Shown piece after piece: positions 18,650-28,093 of a stretch of 64,000 nucleotides of DNA. The notes beneath the pieces were generated by a model that saw nothing but the letters and a program-made list of their open reading frames with translations, had not been told where the DNA came from and did not search any database. Made by a program: the position numbers and the translations under genes. Positions within the stretch are counted from its first letter, which is position 1. Every line of letters begins with the position of its first letter. Source of the DNA: SXNM01 sp964586155 (GTDB lineage: Bacteria; Myxococcota_A; UBA9042); NCBI GenBank assembly GCA_964586155.1, contig CAZPHC010000018.1, positions 1 through 64,000 on the forward strand, written 5' to 3'.

Positions 18650-21600
18650 CTAGGGCCCGCCGGGCGCCGCAGGATCTGGCTGCTGCAGCAGGTGGACCTG
18701 GCCTGGACCGAGGCTGCCGAACTTCGTGATCGTGCCGTCAGGCCAATGCACCGTGACGTCGTCGGCCTGGGCCGCGGCGCCGAGGCCGATGTGGACGTCG
18801 CGCGCCGCCATCGAGCCGGTGCAGACCGCCATACCGGGCTCGCGGACGACGGCCTGCCCGCCGACCGTGGCGTGCACGCGGGCGCCGAGCGCCGGGCGGT
18901 TGCCGACCAGACCGCGCAGGCGCAGCCGGACGACGTCGCCGGCCTTGGGCAGGTCGTTGCGCAGCACGCGCAGATCGCCCTCGGTCATGCAGGCGGGCAC
19001 GACCTGGACGATGTCGAGGTCGCCGTCGCCGTCGAGATCGACCAGGCCGATGCTCAACCTGCCCCAGGCACCGCACGTCCGCGTCGGAGTATGGGAGCCG
19101 GTCCAGACCCCAGGAGCCGTCTGTCGCATCAGCAGGTCGCCGCTGCCGACCTTGGCGGGATCGAGCTTGCAGTCGTCGAGCGACCCGACCGGCACCTCGC
19201 TCCAGCTCATCGCGACGCCGAGGAAGATGTCGAGCCGGCCGTCCTGGTCGAAGTCGTCGATCATCGGAGCCCAGGTGCTGGTGGTCCAGGTCCAGCCGGT
19301 GATCGGATGCGAAGGCAGCGAGGGCGCGAACGCGGGCTTGCCGGCCAGGGGCGCCTGGGCGCTGCCGATGCGGGTGTAGATCGCGGTGGGCCCGCCGTCG
19401 GCGTGGACCAGGTCGAAGTCGCCGTCGCCGTCGAGGTCGCCAACGCCCCAGCCCATGCCCTGCGCGTAGGCGCCGAGGCCGATCGGCGTGTCGAGGACGA
19501 AGCTGCCCTTGCCGGTGTTGCGCAGCACGAACTCGTGGCCAAAGTCGTTGCCGATGATCACGTCGACCCAGCCGTCGTTGTCGACGTCGTGGGCGATCGC
19601 GCGGCTGACGAACTCGGTCGGCGGCACCTTCCAGGCGGCGGTGGCATCGACGAAATGGCCCGGCTTGTCCTGCAGCAGCAGCCGATCGGCTTGCTGCGGC
19701 TTGGGGCTCAGCGACGGCCCCATGGTGCAGGCGAAGGTCACAGCGTCGTAGGAGCAGGCGTAGTCGTTGCAGGGGATCGTGCCGATGTTGGCGCCGACGA
19801 AGAGGTCGAGGTCGCCATCATGGTCGAAGTCCGCGGCGAAGAACGTGTCCACCTTGGTGCCGGGCAGATCGGGGAACGCCGACTCGTCGAAGACGAACTT
19901 GCCGTTGTCGTTGCGCAGCAGCTGGAGGCCCGGGTCGATGCCGAAGATCAGGTCGTCGTCGCCGTCCGAGTCGACATCCAGCAGTTGGCAACCGCCTTGG
20001 GGGTAGCCAACGCCATAGGGCATGGGTGTCGTCTTGACGGTCTTGCCGCCGATGAACCCGGCGGTCAGGACAAAGAGCTGCGGATCGGAGTTGAAGTCCT
20101 TGGACCCGATCACGACCACGTCGGTGACCGAATCGTTGTCGACGTTGCCGATGGCCACGCAGGACATCCACGAATAGCCGTTGGGGAAGGCGAAGGAGCT
20201 CGTGATGTCGACAAAACCGGCGTCGGGCAGCTTGTTCGGCGGGACGGACGGCGCGATGGTCGGGCCCGGCCAGGCAACGAGCTTCGGCGCGGTGGCCGTG
20301 GCGTCTGCGGCGGCGATCGGGCCCAGCGACGAGGTGGCGCCGTCCGGCCAATGGATCGTGACGGCGTCCGCCTGCTTGGCCTTGCCGAGGCCGATGTGGC
20401 CGATCCGCAGGGCCGAGCTTCCGGGCCCGACGGTGGCCTCGAGCGTGCGCACACGCTTGCTGCCCGCGACGACGGCCTCGATCCGCGCCCCGATCGCGTC
20501 GCGATTGCCTGGAGGCCCCTGCAGGCGCAACCAGAGCGCGCCGGCGCCCTGCTGGGTGTTGCGCACGACCGAGAGCTGGCCCGATCCGGAGCAGGCGGGG
20601 CGCACCTGGACCAGGTCGAGATCGCCGTCGACGTCGAGATCGAGCGGAGATTGCGCCAACGGCGCGCCGTCGCCACAGCTCGAGCTCGCGCCGCGCTCGG
20701 CGAGGAAGGCGAACGGACCACCGGCGGCGCGCAACACCAGGTCGCTGGCGCCGAACTGCGTCGGGTCGAAGGGGCAGCCCAGCAGGGCGGCCAGCCCGGC
20801 GGTGGACCAGTCGAGGCCGACGGCGATGTAGGCGTCGAGCGTGCCGTCCTGGTCGAGGTCGAGCAGCTGCGGGTTCCAGGTGCGCGTCGACCACGTCAGG
20901 CCGATCAGCGGATGCCCGGCGGGCGCTGCGTGGTACGCCGAGCCGAGGCCGCCGGGGCCCCTGCCGTAGAGCAGCATCGGTCCCGCGTCGGCGCCGAGCA
21001 GGTCGACGTCGCCGTCGCCATCGAGGTCACCGACGGCCCAGCCGCCGCCGCGGGCGTTGGCCGCGAAGACGCTCGGCGTGGCGTCGACCAGCGCCGACCC
21101 CTGCAGGTCGAGCAGCCGCACGGGTCCGAGATCGTTGGCGATCAGGACCTCGGGTGCCGGATCGTCGTCGAGGTTGGTCGCCACCGCGTTCGACAGGGGC
21201 GAGGCGATCGGCACGGCGAACATCAGCGTCGCGTCGGCGAAGACCCCCGGAGCCAACTGCAACAGCACGCGATCTTGCAGCGTGGCTGGTGCCGGCCCGG
21301 GCCCGCTCGCGTTGCAAAGGAGGTCGTTGCCCTGCACGTTGCAGGTCGTCGCGCCGCAGCTGACGGGCACGTTGCCGCCGCCGACGAAGAGGTCGAGGTC
21401 CCCGTCGCCATCGATGTCGAGCGGCGCCACGGTGCGCGCCGTGGTGCCGACCATCGTCGGCAGCGCCTTGGCGTCGGGCAGGAAGGTGCCATCCCCCTTG
21501 CCGACATAGAGCAGCAGGCCCTTGGCGCCGCCGAGCACGAGGTCGTCGTGGCCGTCGCCCGTGAGGTCGACCAGCGTGCAGGTGCCGTCCGGCGTGTCGA

Positions 21601-22444
21601 GGGCCAGGGCGACGGGGCTGGTCGAGACGATCGGCCCGCCCGGCTTGGCCTTGAGCGCGACGATCTCGGGCTTGCCGCCCGCCGCCACCCCGATCAGCAC
21701 CGCGTCGAGCAGGTTGTCGCCGTCGACGAATCCGGTGACGGCGCAGCGCAAGAAGCCGCCGTAGCCCGAGAGGGCAGACATGCCTGTCGCTTGGATGGCG
21801 GCAGCCGGCAGCTTCGCGATGGGGGCTGGCGTCGGCGTGCCCGCCCATTGTCCGGCGGGGAACGGCGCGTCGCCGGGCGTCACCGGTTCGCCGGCGTCGA
21901 CCGCGTCGGCAGCGTCGCCCTCGACCGTCTCGCCGGCGTCGGCAGCGTCGGCAGCGTCGGCAACGTCGCCCTCGGCCGTCTCGGCGGCGTCGGCAGCGTC
22001 GGCAGCGTCGGCAGCGTCGGCAACGTCGCCCTCGACCGTCTCGGCGGCGTCGGCGGCGTCAGCAGCGTCCGTCGCGTCCGCAGCGTCGCCCTCGACCGTC
22101 TCGGCGCCGTCGGCAGCGTCGGCAGCGTCCGTCGCGTCCGCAGCGTCGCCCTCGACCGTCTCGGCGCCGTCACCCGCGTCGGCAACGTCGCCCTCGACCA
22201 TCTCGGCGGCGTCGGCAGCGTCGCCCGCGTCCGCAGCGTCGCCGGCGTCGTCGACGGTGCTCGTGTCGGCCTGCTCGACGTCGTCGACCTCTGCGGTGTC
22301 GTCCGCGCCGTCGAGGGCGACGCCGTCGGCCCGCGCGTCGTCGCTTGCCGCAGCGTCTGCCGCCGAACCATCGGTCTGCGAGGAACCGCAGCCCGCGCCG
22401 AGCAGCGCGACCACGACCAGCCAAGACCATCGCCGAGCTTGCAT
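18650..22444 (-). CDS. Large lipoprotein with two FG-GAP/VCBS + ASPIC-UnbV modules
   Basis: The 1264-residue protein begins with a lipobox (VVALLGAGCGS). A tether of about 170 residues built from DAADAAD and ETVEGD units follows. After it come two homologous halves, each made of FG-GAP/VCBS beta-propeller repeats (DLTGDGHDDLVLGG, DIDGDGDLDLFVGGG, DLDGDGDFDLVHADGG; the D-x-D-x-D loops bind calcium) ending in an ASPIC/UnbV-type domain (GNRDAIGARIEAVV with VTIHWPDGATSSLG; GNRPALGARVHATV with VTVHWPDGTITKFG). Such proteins resemble CRTAC1 and integrin-type propellers and are probably surface adhesion or binding proteins. The next gene upstream is a single-module paralogue. Confidence 0.85.
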   Translation of the reverse strand: MQARRWSWLVVVALLGAGCGSSQTDGSAADAAASDDARADGVALDGADDTAEVDDVEQADTSTVDDAGDAADAGDAADAAEMVEGDVADAGDGAETVEGDAADATDAADAADGAETVEGDAADATDAADAADAAETVEGDVADAADAADAADAAETAEGDVADAADAADAGETVEGDAADAVDAGEPVTPGDAPFPAGQWAGTPTPAPIAKLPAAAIQATGMSALSGYGGFLRCAVTGFVDGDNLLDAVLIGVAAGGKPEIVALKAKPGGPIVSTSPVALALDTPDGTCTLVDLTGDGHDDLVLGGAKGLLLYVGKGDGTFLPDAKALPTMVGTTARTVAPLDIDGDGDLDLFVGGGNVPVSCGATTCNVQGNDLLCNASGPGPAPATLQDRVLLQLAPGVFADATLMFAVPIASPLSNAVATNLDDDPAPEVLIANDLGPVRLLDLQGSALVDATPSVFAANARGGGWAVGDLDGDGDVDLLGADAGPMLLYGRGPGGLGSAYHAAPAGHPLIGLTWSTRTWNPQLLDLDQDGTLDAYIAVGLDWSTAGLAALLGCPFDPTQFGASDLVLRAAGGPFAFLAERGASSSCGDGAPLAQSPLDLDVDGDLDLVQVRPACSGSGQLSVVRNTQQGAGALWLRLQGPPGNRDAIGARIEAVVAGSKRVRTLEATVGPGSSALRIGHIGLGKAKQADAVTIHWPDGATSSLGPIAAADATATAPKLVAWPGPTIAPSVPPNKLPDAGFVDITSSFAFPNGYSWMSCVAIGNVDNDSVTDVVVIGSKDFNSDPQLFVLTAGFIGGKTVKTTPMPYGVGYPQGGCQLLDVDSDGDDDLIFGIDPGLQLLRNDNGKFVFDESAFPDLPGTKVDTFFAADFDHDGDLDLFVGANIGTIPCNDYACSYDAVTFACTMGPSLSPKPQQADRLLLQDKPGHFVDATAAWKVPPTEFVSRAIAHDVDNDGWVDVIIGNDFGHEFVLRNTGKGSFVLDTPIGLGAYAQGMGWGVGDLDGDGDFDLVHADGGPTAIYTRIGSAQAPLAGKPAFAPSLPSHPITGWTWTTSTWAPMIDDFDQDGRLDIFLGVAMSWSEVPVGSLDDCKLDPAKVGSGDLLMRQTAPGVWTGSHTPTRTCGAWGRLSIGLVDLDGDGDLDIVQVVPACMTEGDLRVLRNDLPKAGDVVRLRLRGLVGNRPALGARVHATVGGQAVVREPGMAVCTGSMAARDVHIGLGAAAQADDVTVHWPDGTITKFGSLGPGQVHLLQQPDPAAPGGP
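21892..22290 (-). repeat. Degenerate in-frame repeats coding an acidic DAADAAD/ETVEGD tether
   Basis: Units of roughly 48-63 bases encode variations of DAADAADAAETVEGD. They sit right after the lipobox of the 1264-residue protein. The repeat DNA is dominated by the trinucleotides of Asp and Ala, and length variation between strains is likely. Confidence 0.8.
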
Positions 22445-22501
22445 CGCGCCGCCCCCCCTCGTCCGCGTGGCCGATGTCGAGCCGCCGTCGGCCCGCCTCG
22501 C

Positions 22502-24802
22502 TCACGGCTGCTTGATCACCACGATGCCGTTGGGCGTCACGGAGCCCAGGTTGGTGACCGAGCCATCCGGCCAGGTGATCTTCACGTCGTCGAGCTTGGT
22601 CGCGGCACCGAGGCCGATGTGGACGACGCGTGTACCGCCGCCGCCCGAACCCTGATTGCCGGCGACATGGCGCACGATCGGCTTGCCCGCCAGGGTCGCG
22701 TTGACGCGGGCGCCGATGGCCTCACGATTGGCTCCCTTGCCCTGCAGGCGCATCCGCACCTCGAGCCCGGTCGTGACGAGGTCGTTGCGCAGCACCCGCA
22801 GCTGGCCGAAGGGCTCGTTGCAGGCCGGGCGGACCTGGACCACGTCGAGGTCGCCGTCGCCGTCGATGTCGACCAGCGCTTGCGACAAGAACGCGACGTG
22901 GGCGCACTTGGTCGACGAGGGCACGCGCGCTGCGGCGAACCCACCGCTGGTCGCGAGGTCGTTGCGGATCAAGAGGTCGACGCCGACGAACTCGGCCAGC
23001 GCTTCGGAGCAACCAGCCATGAACGATTCGAATTTGCTCGGTGACGCGATGAAGGTCGCGATGCCGAGGTAGATGTCGAGGTCGCCGTCACGGTCGAAAT
23101 CGTGCAGCAGCGGGCTCCAGCTGCTCGTGGCGTAGGTCAGGGCGAACAAGCCCCAGTCGTTCGCTCGATCGACGAAGACGGGCGCGACGCCCAGCGGCAG
23201 CGGGCCCGCTGCAGGCTTGCGCTGCCAGAGATGGCCGGGCCCGATGTCGGTCTGGACCAGATCCTCCCAGCCGTCGCCATCGAGGTCGCCGATGCCCCAG
23301 CCCATCGCGTGGCCATAGGCCGAGACGCCGGAGGCCGGCCCTTGCTCGACGAACGACTTGCCATTGTTGCGCAGCAGCGACTGCGGGCCGAAGTCGTTGC
23401 CGACGAGCACGTCGGGGAAGCCGTCCAGATCCAGGTCGATGTCGGCAGCGGTCGACATGTAGCCGCTGTCGTTGGGGATCGACCAGGCGGCCGTGACGTC
23501 GGTGAAGACGCCGTTGTCGTTGCGCAGCATGCGATCCTGGCTCGACGGCACTTTCTGCCATCCGGGCGGGTAGGTGCAGGCGAAGTCGGCAGTGGTGTAC
23601 TTGCAGACCGTCGAGCTGCAGTTGCCGGGCAGGTCGCCGCCGCCGACGAAGAGGTCGATATCGCCGTCACCGTCGTAGTCCGCCGGCGCGATCGAGGTCG
23701 GCACGACGGTCAAGATCGGCGGCAGCAAGGTCGCGCTGGCGTCGACGAACTTCGAGCCGCCGACGTTGGTGTACAGCGCGAGGCCGGATCCGCCGCCCAT
23801 CAGCAGGTCGGCGTCGCCGTCGGCGTCGATGTCGACGAGCTTGCAGGCGCTGGTCGGGACGAGCAGCGAGACGTCGATCGGCGAGATCACCGAGAACGGC
23901 TGCGGTGTCGTCGACAGCTCGATGGCGACGATCTGCATCTGCTGGGTCGGCAGCTTGCGCATCAAGACGACGTCGTCGTCGCCGTCGCCATCGGTGTCAC
24001 CTACGGCGACGCATTGCACCCAATCCTTCGCAGGCGCGTAGCCGAACAGGGGCGTCACATCGGTGAAGGCCGCCGGCGGCAAGGCGAGGAGGTCGACCTG
24101 TTGGGCCGCGACCTGCGTCGGCGCGGTCGCCGCGGCGAAGCTGATCACGTCGATCGGCGCGGAATCCAACGCCGCAGTGTCGCTGGCGTCGTCCGCCGGA
24201 GCGTCGGCGTCGGCGTCGGCCAGGTCGCTGTCGGCGCCATCGTCGGCGTCGGCCAGGTCGCTGTCGGCGCCATCGTCGGCGTCGAGCCCGTCGGTGACGC
24301 CGTCGGCAACCGTGTCACCATCCGGGGCCGCGTCACCGTCCGGAGCCGCGCCACCGTCCACGTCGCCCGGATCCGTGTCCGCGCCATCTTCGCTGGCGTC
24401 GCCGGCTGGTGCGTCGCCGTCTGGCGCGTGGCCATCCTCGCTGGCGTCGCCGTCTGGCACGTCACCGTCTGTCCCGTCGTGGAGCGGCTCGTCGCCGTCG
24501 GCCAGCGCGGCGTCGCCGGCGGCCGCATCGCCGCTCACGGCGTCTTCGGCGCTTGCGTCGTCGATGGCGCCAGCGTCGGACGTCACATCGTCGGTCGTTG
24601 CGTCATCCGGGCCGCTGGCGTCCACCGCTGCCGCGCTGTCGGTGCCGACATCGAGCGTCGGCGCGCTGTCGGCGCCGCCGGGATCGACCGAGGTGTCGCC
24701 GGACGTGGTGCTGGTGCCGCCCGCGCAACCGGCTGCGACGCTGCCAGCGAGGCCGAGCAGCGCGAGCCTGATCACCCAGTTTCCAAGCGACTTCAGGTCC
24801 AT
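22502..24802 (-). CDS. Lipoprotein with one FG-GAP/VCBS + ASPIC-UnbV module
   Basis: The 766-residue protein is a paralogue of the next gene downstream. The N-terminal signal ends SVAAGCAGG (lipobox). It is followed by about 200 residues of acidic low-complexity tether (DGDAPDGDASEDG and ADDGADSDLAD units). The body has calcium-type propeller loops (DTDGDGDDDVVLM, DIDADGDADLLMGGG, DYDGDGDIDLFVGGG, DLDGDGWEDLVQTD) and ends in an ASPIC/UnbV domain (GANREAIGARVNATL, VKITWPDGSVTNLG). It is probably calcium-binding and surface-exposed. The 57-base gap to the downstream paralogue suggests an operon born by duplication. Confidence 0.85.
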   Translation of the reverse strand: MDLKSLGNWVIRLALLGLAGSVAAGCAGGTSTTSGDTSVDPGGADSAPTLDVGTDSAAAVDASGPDDATTDDVTSDAGAIDDASAEDAVSGDAAAGDAALADGDEPLHDGTDGDVPDGDASEDGHAPDGDAPAGDASEDGADTDPGDVDGGAAPDGDAAPDGDTVADGVTDGLDADDGADSDLADADDGADSDLADADADAPADDASDTAALDSAPIDVISFAAATAPTQVAAQQVDLLALPPAAFTDVTPLFGYAPAKDWVQCVAVGDTDGDGDDDVVLMRKLPTQQMQIVAIELSTTPQPFSVISPIDVSLLVPTSACKLVDIDADGDADLLMGGGSGLALYTNVGGSKFVDASATLLPPILTVVPTSIAPADYDGDGDIDLFVGGGDLPGNCSSTVCKYTTADFACTYPPGWQKVPSSQDRMLRNDNGVFTDVTAAWSIPNDSGYMSTAADIDLDLDGFPDVLVGNDFGPQSLLRNNGKSFVEQGPASGVSAYGHAMGWGIGDLDGDGWEDLVQTDIGPGHLWQRKPAAGPLPLGVAPVFVDRANDWGLFALTYATSSWSPLLHDFDRDGDLDIYLGIATFIASPSKFESFMAGCSEALAEFVGVDLLIRNDLATSGGFAAARVPSSTKCAHVAFLSQALVDIDGDGDLDVVQVRPACNEPFGQLRVLRNDLVTTGLEVRMRLQGKGANREAIGARVNATLAGKPIVRHVAGNQGSGGGGTRVVHIGLGAATKLDDVKITWPDGSVTNLGSVTPNGIVVIKQP
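24203..24290 (-). repeat. 33-36 bp tandem duplication coding DDGADSDLADA
   Basis: Two almost identical consecutive copies of a 33-36 base unit encode DDGADSDLADA within the acidic tether of the 766-residue lipoprotein. This looks like a recent slippage duplication. Confidence 0.75.
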
Positions 24803-25027
24803 GGTTCGCGCCTGCGCCGCCCCGGTGGCTGGCGTACATCAACGAGCTGGCTCCGATCTGCGCCGTCGTGGAGCAAGCAGACGACGACGGAAGTCTACCA
24901 ACACATCTTCACAGATGCGAGCGCGGACGCCATCGGGCCGCCGCTGGACAGGCTGCACGAGCGGCGCCGAGGCGCATCGGACGCCTCGGTGGCCAAGGCC
25001 GGGACGACCTGCTATGACCGCGTCTGC
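24803..25027. other. Divergent intergenic region, no gene seen
   Basis: These 225 bases lie between the divergent ASPIC lipoprotein and the molybdenum hydroxylase gene. The part near 24880-24920 is visibly less GC-rich and is the likeliest place for promoters, but no box pair convinced me. Confidence 0.4.
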
Positions 25028-28000
25028 ATGGCGCGCGACCCGCAGCAGACAAGCTCGACTCGTGACGACCCCGCCCCGGCCGGGGGCGGTGGCGAACTCG
25101 GTCGCGCTCCGACGCTGGTCGAGCTCGCCGCCGCGCAGCGCGTCGGGCCGGCAGGGATGGCGCCGCCGCCGGGGCCACCGCCCCAGGTCCAGACGCAGCT
25201 CGTCACGCTCACCGTCGACGGTCAGCCGCGTGTCGTCGCCGTCGGCAGCCACCTGACGCTGCTCGAGGCCCTGCGCGGGCCGCTCGGCGTGACCGTGCCC
25301 AAGCAAGGCTGCGACGCCGGCGAATGCGGCAGCTGCACGGTCTGGGTCGATGGCGAGCCGGTGCTCTCGTGCTTGACGCTGGCGGCGCAGGCGCAGGGTC
25401 GCGCCGTCCACACCGCCGCCTCGCTGGGTCGCGGCGGCGCCTTGGCCTCGGCGACGGCGGCGCATCCGCTGGTCGAGAGCTTCCATCGCCACGGCGCGGC
25501 GCAATGCGGCTTCTGCACGCCGGGGATGTTGATGAGCGCGGCGGCCCTGCTGCGCGACCACGCCGCCGAGGGCGACGCGCCACCGACGCGGGCCGAGATC
25601 CGCTCCGCGCTCGGCGGCAACCTCTGCCGCTGCACCGGCTACATGGCGATCTTCGACGCGGTGGCCGACGCCGCCACCGCCGCGACGCCGACCCTGCCGG
25701 GGCGCGCCATCGACGATCGGGCGCGGATGCTCGGCACGATCGCCTACACCGACGACCTCGCCCTGCCCGGCGCCTGCGTGGTCAAGTTCCTGCGCTCGCC
25801 GCACGCGCACGCCCGGATCGACGCCATCGACCTCAGCGCCGCGCGCGCCCTGCCCGGCGTCGTCGACGTCCTGCTCGGCGCCGAGTTGCCGACCCGCTAC
25901 GGCGTCATCCCCTGGACCCAAGACGAGACGGCGCTCGCGGTCGACGTCGTGCGCTATGTCGGCGAGGCCGTCGCCGCCGTCGCCGCCCGCGACGAAGAGA
26001 CCGCAAACGCGGCGCTGCAGCGCATCGACGTGCGCTACACGCCGCTGCCCGCGCTCGACGATCCGCACGACGCCCTGGCGCGGACGGACGTGCTGGTCCA
26101 CGCCGGGCACAAGGGCGGCAACGCGACCAAGCAGGTCGACCTGCAGTTCGGCGACGTCGACGCCGGCCTGGCCGCGGCCGACCTCGTGATCGAAGGCGAC
26201 TACGGCTTCCACGGCACGACGCACGCAGCGATCGAGCCGCATGCGGCGATGGCCCGGCTCGACCCCGACGGCCTGCTCACGGTCTGGAGCAGCACGCAGG
26301 TGCCGCACTACCTGCGCCTCGCGCTCTGCCGCGTGCTCGGGCTGCCGCAGCGGCGCGTCCGGGTGATCCAGCCCGCGGTCGGCGGCGCGTTCGGCGGCAA
26401 GTCCGAGCCCTTCGACCTGGAGCTCGCGGTCGCCGCGCTGGCGCTGCGCACGGGGCGGCCGATGCGCTGCACCTACACCCGCCACGAGGTCTTCTACGCC
26501 CACCGCGGCCGCCACCCCTTCGACATGCGCTACCGCATGGGCCTGCGCGCCGATGGCAGCATCCTCGCGGTCGACGCCGACCTGGTCCTCGACGGCGGCG
26601 CCTACGCCAGCTTTGGCCTGGTGACGACCTACTACGCCGGCCAGCTGCTCGGCGCGCCCTACACGCTCGGGGCGTATCGCTTCCGCTCGCGCCGCGCCTA
26701 CACGCACAAGCCGGCCTGCGGGCCCAAGCGCGGCCACGGCTCGGTGCAGCCGCGCTTCGCGATGGAGGTCCAGCTCGACAAGGCCGCGGTCGCGCTCGGC
26801 CTCGACCCGATCGACTACCGGCGCCAGCTCTTCTGCGGCGAGCACACCACCACCGTCAACGGCTTCGTCGTGCGCACATCCGGGCTGCTGCAATGCCTGG
26901 ACGCGGTCGAGGCGGCCTCGGGCTGGAAGGCGCGGCGCGGTCGGCTCGACGACGGCCACGGCCTCGGCGTCGCAGTGTCGACCTACATCTCAGGCACCAA
27001 CTACGCGATCGTGCCGGACGATCAGGGCCTGCCGCAGAGCGCGGTGCAGATCGCGCTCGATCGCAGCGGCCGTGTGCGGATCCAGGCCGGCGTCTCGGAG
27101 ATCGGCCAGGGCACACACACGATGCTGGCGCGCATGGCCGCGGTCGAGCTCGGCGTCGAACCCGAGGACGTGCGCATCGTCGCTGGCGACACCGACCTCT
27201 GCCCGGTCGACCTCGGCGCCTACAGCTCGCGCATCACCGTCATGGCCGGCACGGCCTGCCAGCGCGCCGCCCGGCAGCTCGGGGCGCAGATCCGCGCCGT
27301 CGTGGCCCGACGCTGGGGCTGCGGCGACGAGGACGTCGTGCTCGCTGGCCGGCGCGCGACGCTGCGGGTGGCGGACGGCGCCCCGGCCGACGCCCCGGCT
27401 GACATCGTCACCGACATCGCCGCCGAGCGGCGCGACGGCATCGCCATCGAACGAGCCTTCCGCCTGGCCGAGGCCGCGCTGGGCAGCCTCGCCGCCGTCG
27501 GCAGCTACGACACGCCGCGCCAGGGCGTGCACGGCGACTACCGCGGCGGCACCATCGGCGCCAGCCCGGTCTACAGCTACACCGCGCACGTGGTCGAGGC
27601 CAAGGTCGACCGCGCGACAGGCGACGTCAGCGTGGTGCAGGTCTGGGCGGCGCACGATTGCGGCAAGGCGATCGCGCCGGTGCAGGTGCAGGGCCAGATC
27701 GTCGGCTCGGTGGCGATGGGCCTCGGCGAGGCGCTGCTCGAGCATCACCACGTCATGGCCCACGGCCTGGACACCGACGGCGGCCCACGGCCGCGGCGGG
27801 CACCAGGCCCGGGCGTGCCGGGCTTGCTGCGCACCGACTCGCTGCTCGGCTACGCCATCCCGACCGCCATGGACGCGCCCGAGATCGCCGCGACCATCGT
27901 CGAATGCCCCGATCCCCTGGGCCCGTCGGGCGCGCGCGAGGCCGGCGAAGGCCCGCTGCACCCGGCCTTGCCGGCGTTGGCCAACGCGGTCTTCGAAGCG

Positions 28001-28093
28001 GTCGGTGTGCGCGTCGACCGCCTGCCGCTGACCCCCGAGCGCGTGCTCGCGGCGTTGCGGGCGCAGCAGGCGCCATCGGAGCGGCCATGCTGA
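25028..28093 (+). CDS. Fused 2Fe-2S and molybdenum subunit, 4-hydroxybenzoyl-CoA reductase-type (xanthine oxidase family)
   Basis: The 1021-residue protein joins two subunits normally made separately. The N-terminal part (about 55-215) is the 2Fe-2S subunit with GCDAGECGSCTVWVDG then LSC for the first cluster and QCGFCTPGML then GGNLCRCTGY for the second. The rest is the Mo-molybdopterin subunit, with VGGAFGGKSEP, PKRGHGSVQPRFAMEVQ and a C-terminal GAREAGEG carrying the expected catalytic Glu. Its partner FAD subunit has the 4-HBCR-specific cysteines. This implies reduction or hydroxylation of an aromatic CoA thioester or similar substrate, not known here. The ATG at 25028 has a weak ribosome site; 25157 is an alternative. 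Confidence 0.88.
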   Translation: MARDPQQTSSTRDDPAPAGGGGELGRAPTLVELAAAQRVGPAGMAPPPGPPPQVQTQLVTLTVDGQPRVVAVGSHLTLLEALRGPLGVTVPKQGCDAGECGSCTVWVDGEPVLSCLTLAAQAQGRAVHTAASLGRGGALASATAAHPLVESFHRHGAAQCGFCTPGMLMSAAALLRDHAAEGDAPPTRAEIRSALGGNLCRCTGYMAIFDAVADAATAATPTLPGRAIDDRARMLGTIAYTDDLALPGACVVKFLRSPHAHARIDAIDLSAARALPGVVDVLLGAELPTRYGVIPWTQDETALAVDVVRYVGEAVAAVAARDEETANAALQRIDVRYTPLPALDDPHDALARTDVLVHAGHKGGNATKQVDLQFGDVDAGLAAADLVIEGDYGFHGTTHAAIEPHAAMARLDPDGLLTVWSSTQVPHYLRLALCRVLGLPQRRVRVIQPAVGGAFGGKSEPFDLELAVAALALRTGRPMRCTYTRHEVFYAHRGRHPFDMRYRMGLRADGSILAVDADLVLDGGAYASFGLVTTYYAGQLLGAPYTLGAYRFRSRRAYTHKPACGPKRGHGSVQPRFAMEVQLDKAAVALGLDPIDYRRQLFCGEHTTTVNGFVVRTSGLLQCLDAVEAASGWKARRGRLDDGHGLGVAVSTYISGTNYAIVPDDQGLPQSAVQIALDRSGRVRIQAGVSEIGQGTHTMLARMAAVELGVEPEDVRIVAGDTDLCPVDLGAYSSRITVMAGTACQRAARQLGAQIRAVVARRWGCGDEDVVLAGRRATLRVADGAPADAPADIVTDIAAERRDGIAIERAFRLAEAALGSLAAVGSYDTPRQGVHGDYRGGTIGASPVYSYTAHVVEAKVDRATGDVSVVQVWAAHDCGKAIAPVQVQGQIVGSVAMGLGEALLEHHHVMAHGLDTDGGPRPRRAPGPGVPGLLRTDSLLGYAIPTAMDAPEIAATIVECPDPLGPSGAREAGEGPLHPALPALANAVFEAVGVRVDRLPLTPERVLAALRAQQAPSERPC

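Noticed and set aside
18692..23044. A 1450-residue open frame antisense to the ASPIC lipoproteins
   Set aside because: It is an artefact of high-GC codon bias; the minus-strand frames contain real domains and signal peptides while this one is Arg/Asp/Val low complexity without motifs.
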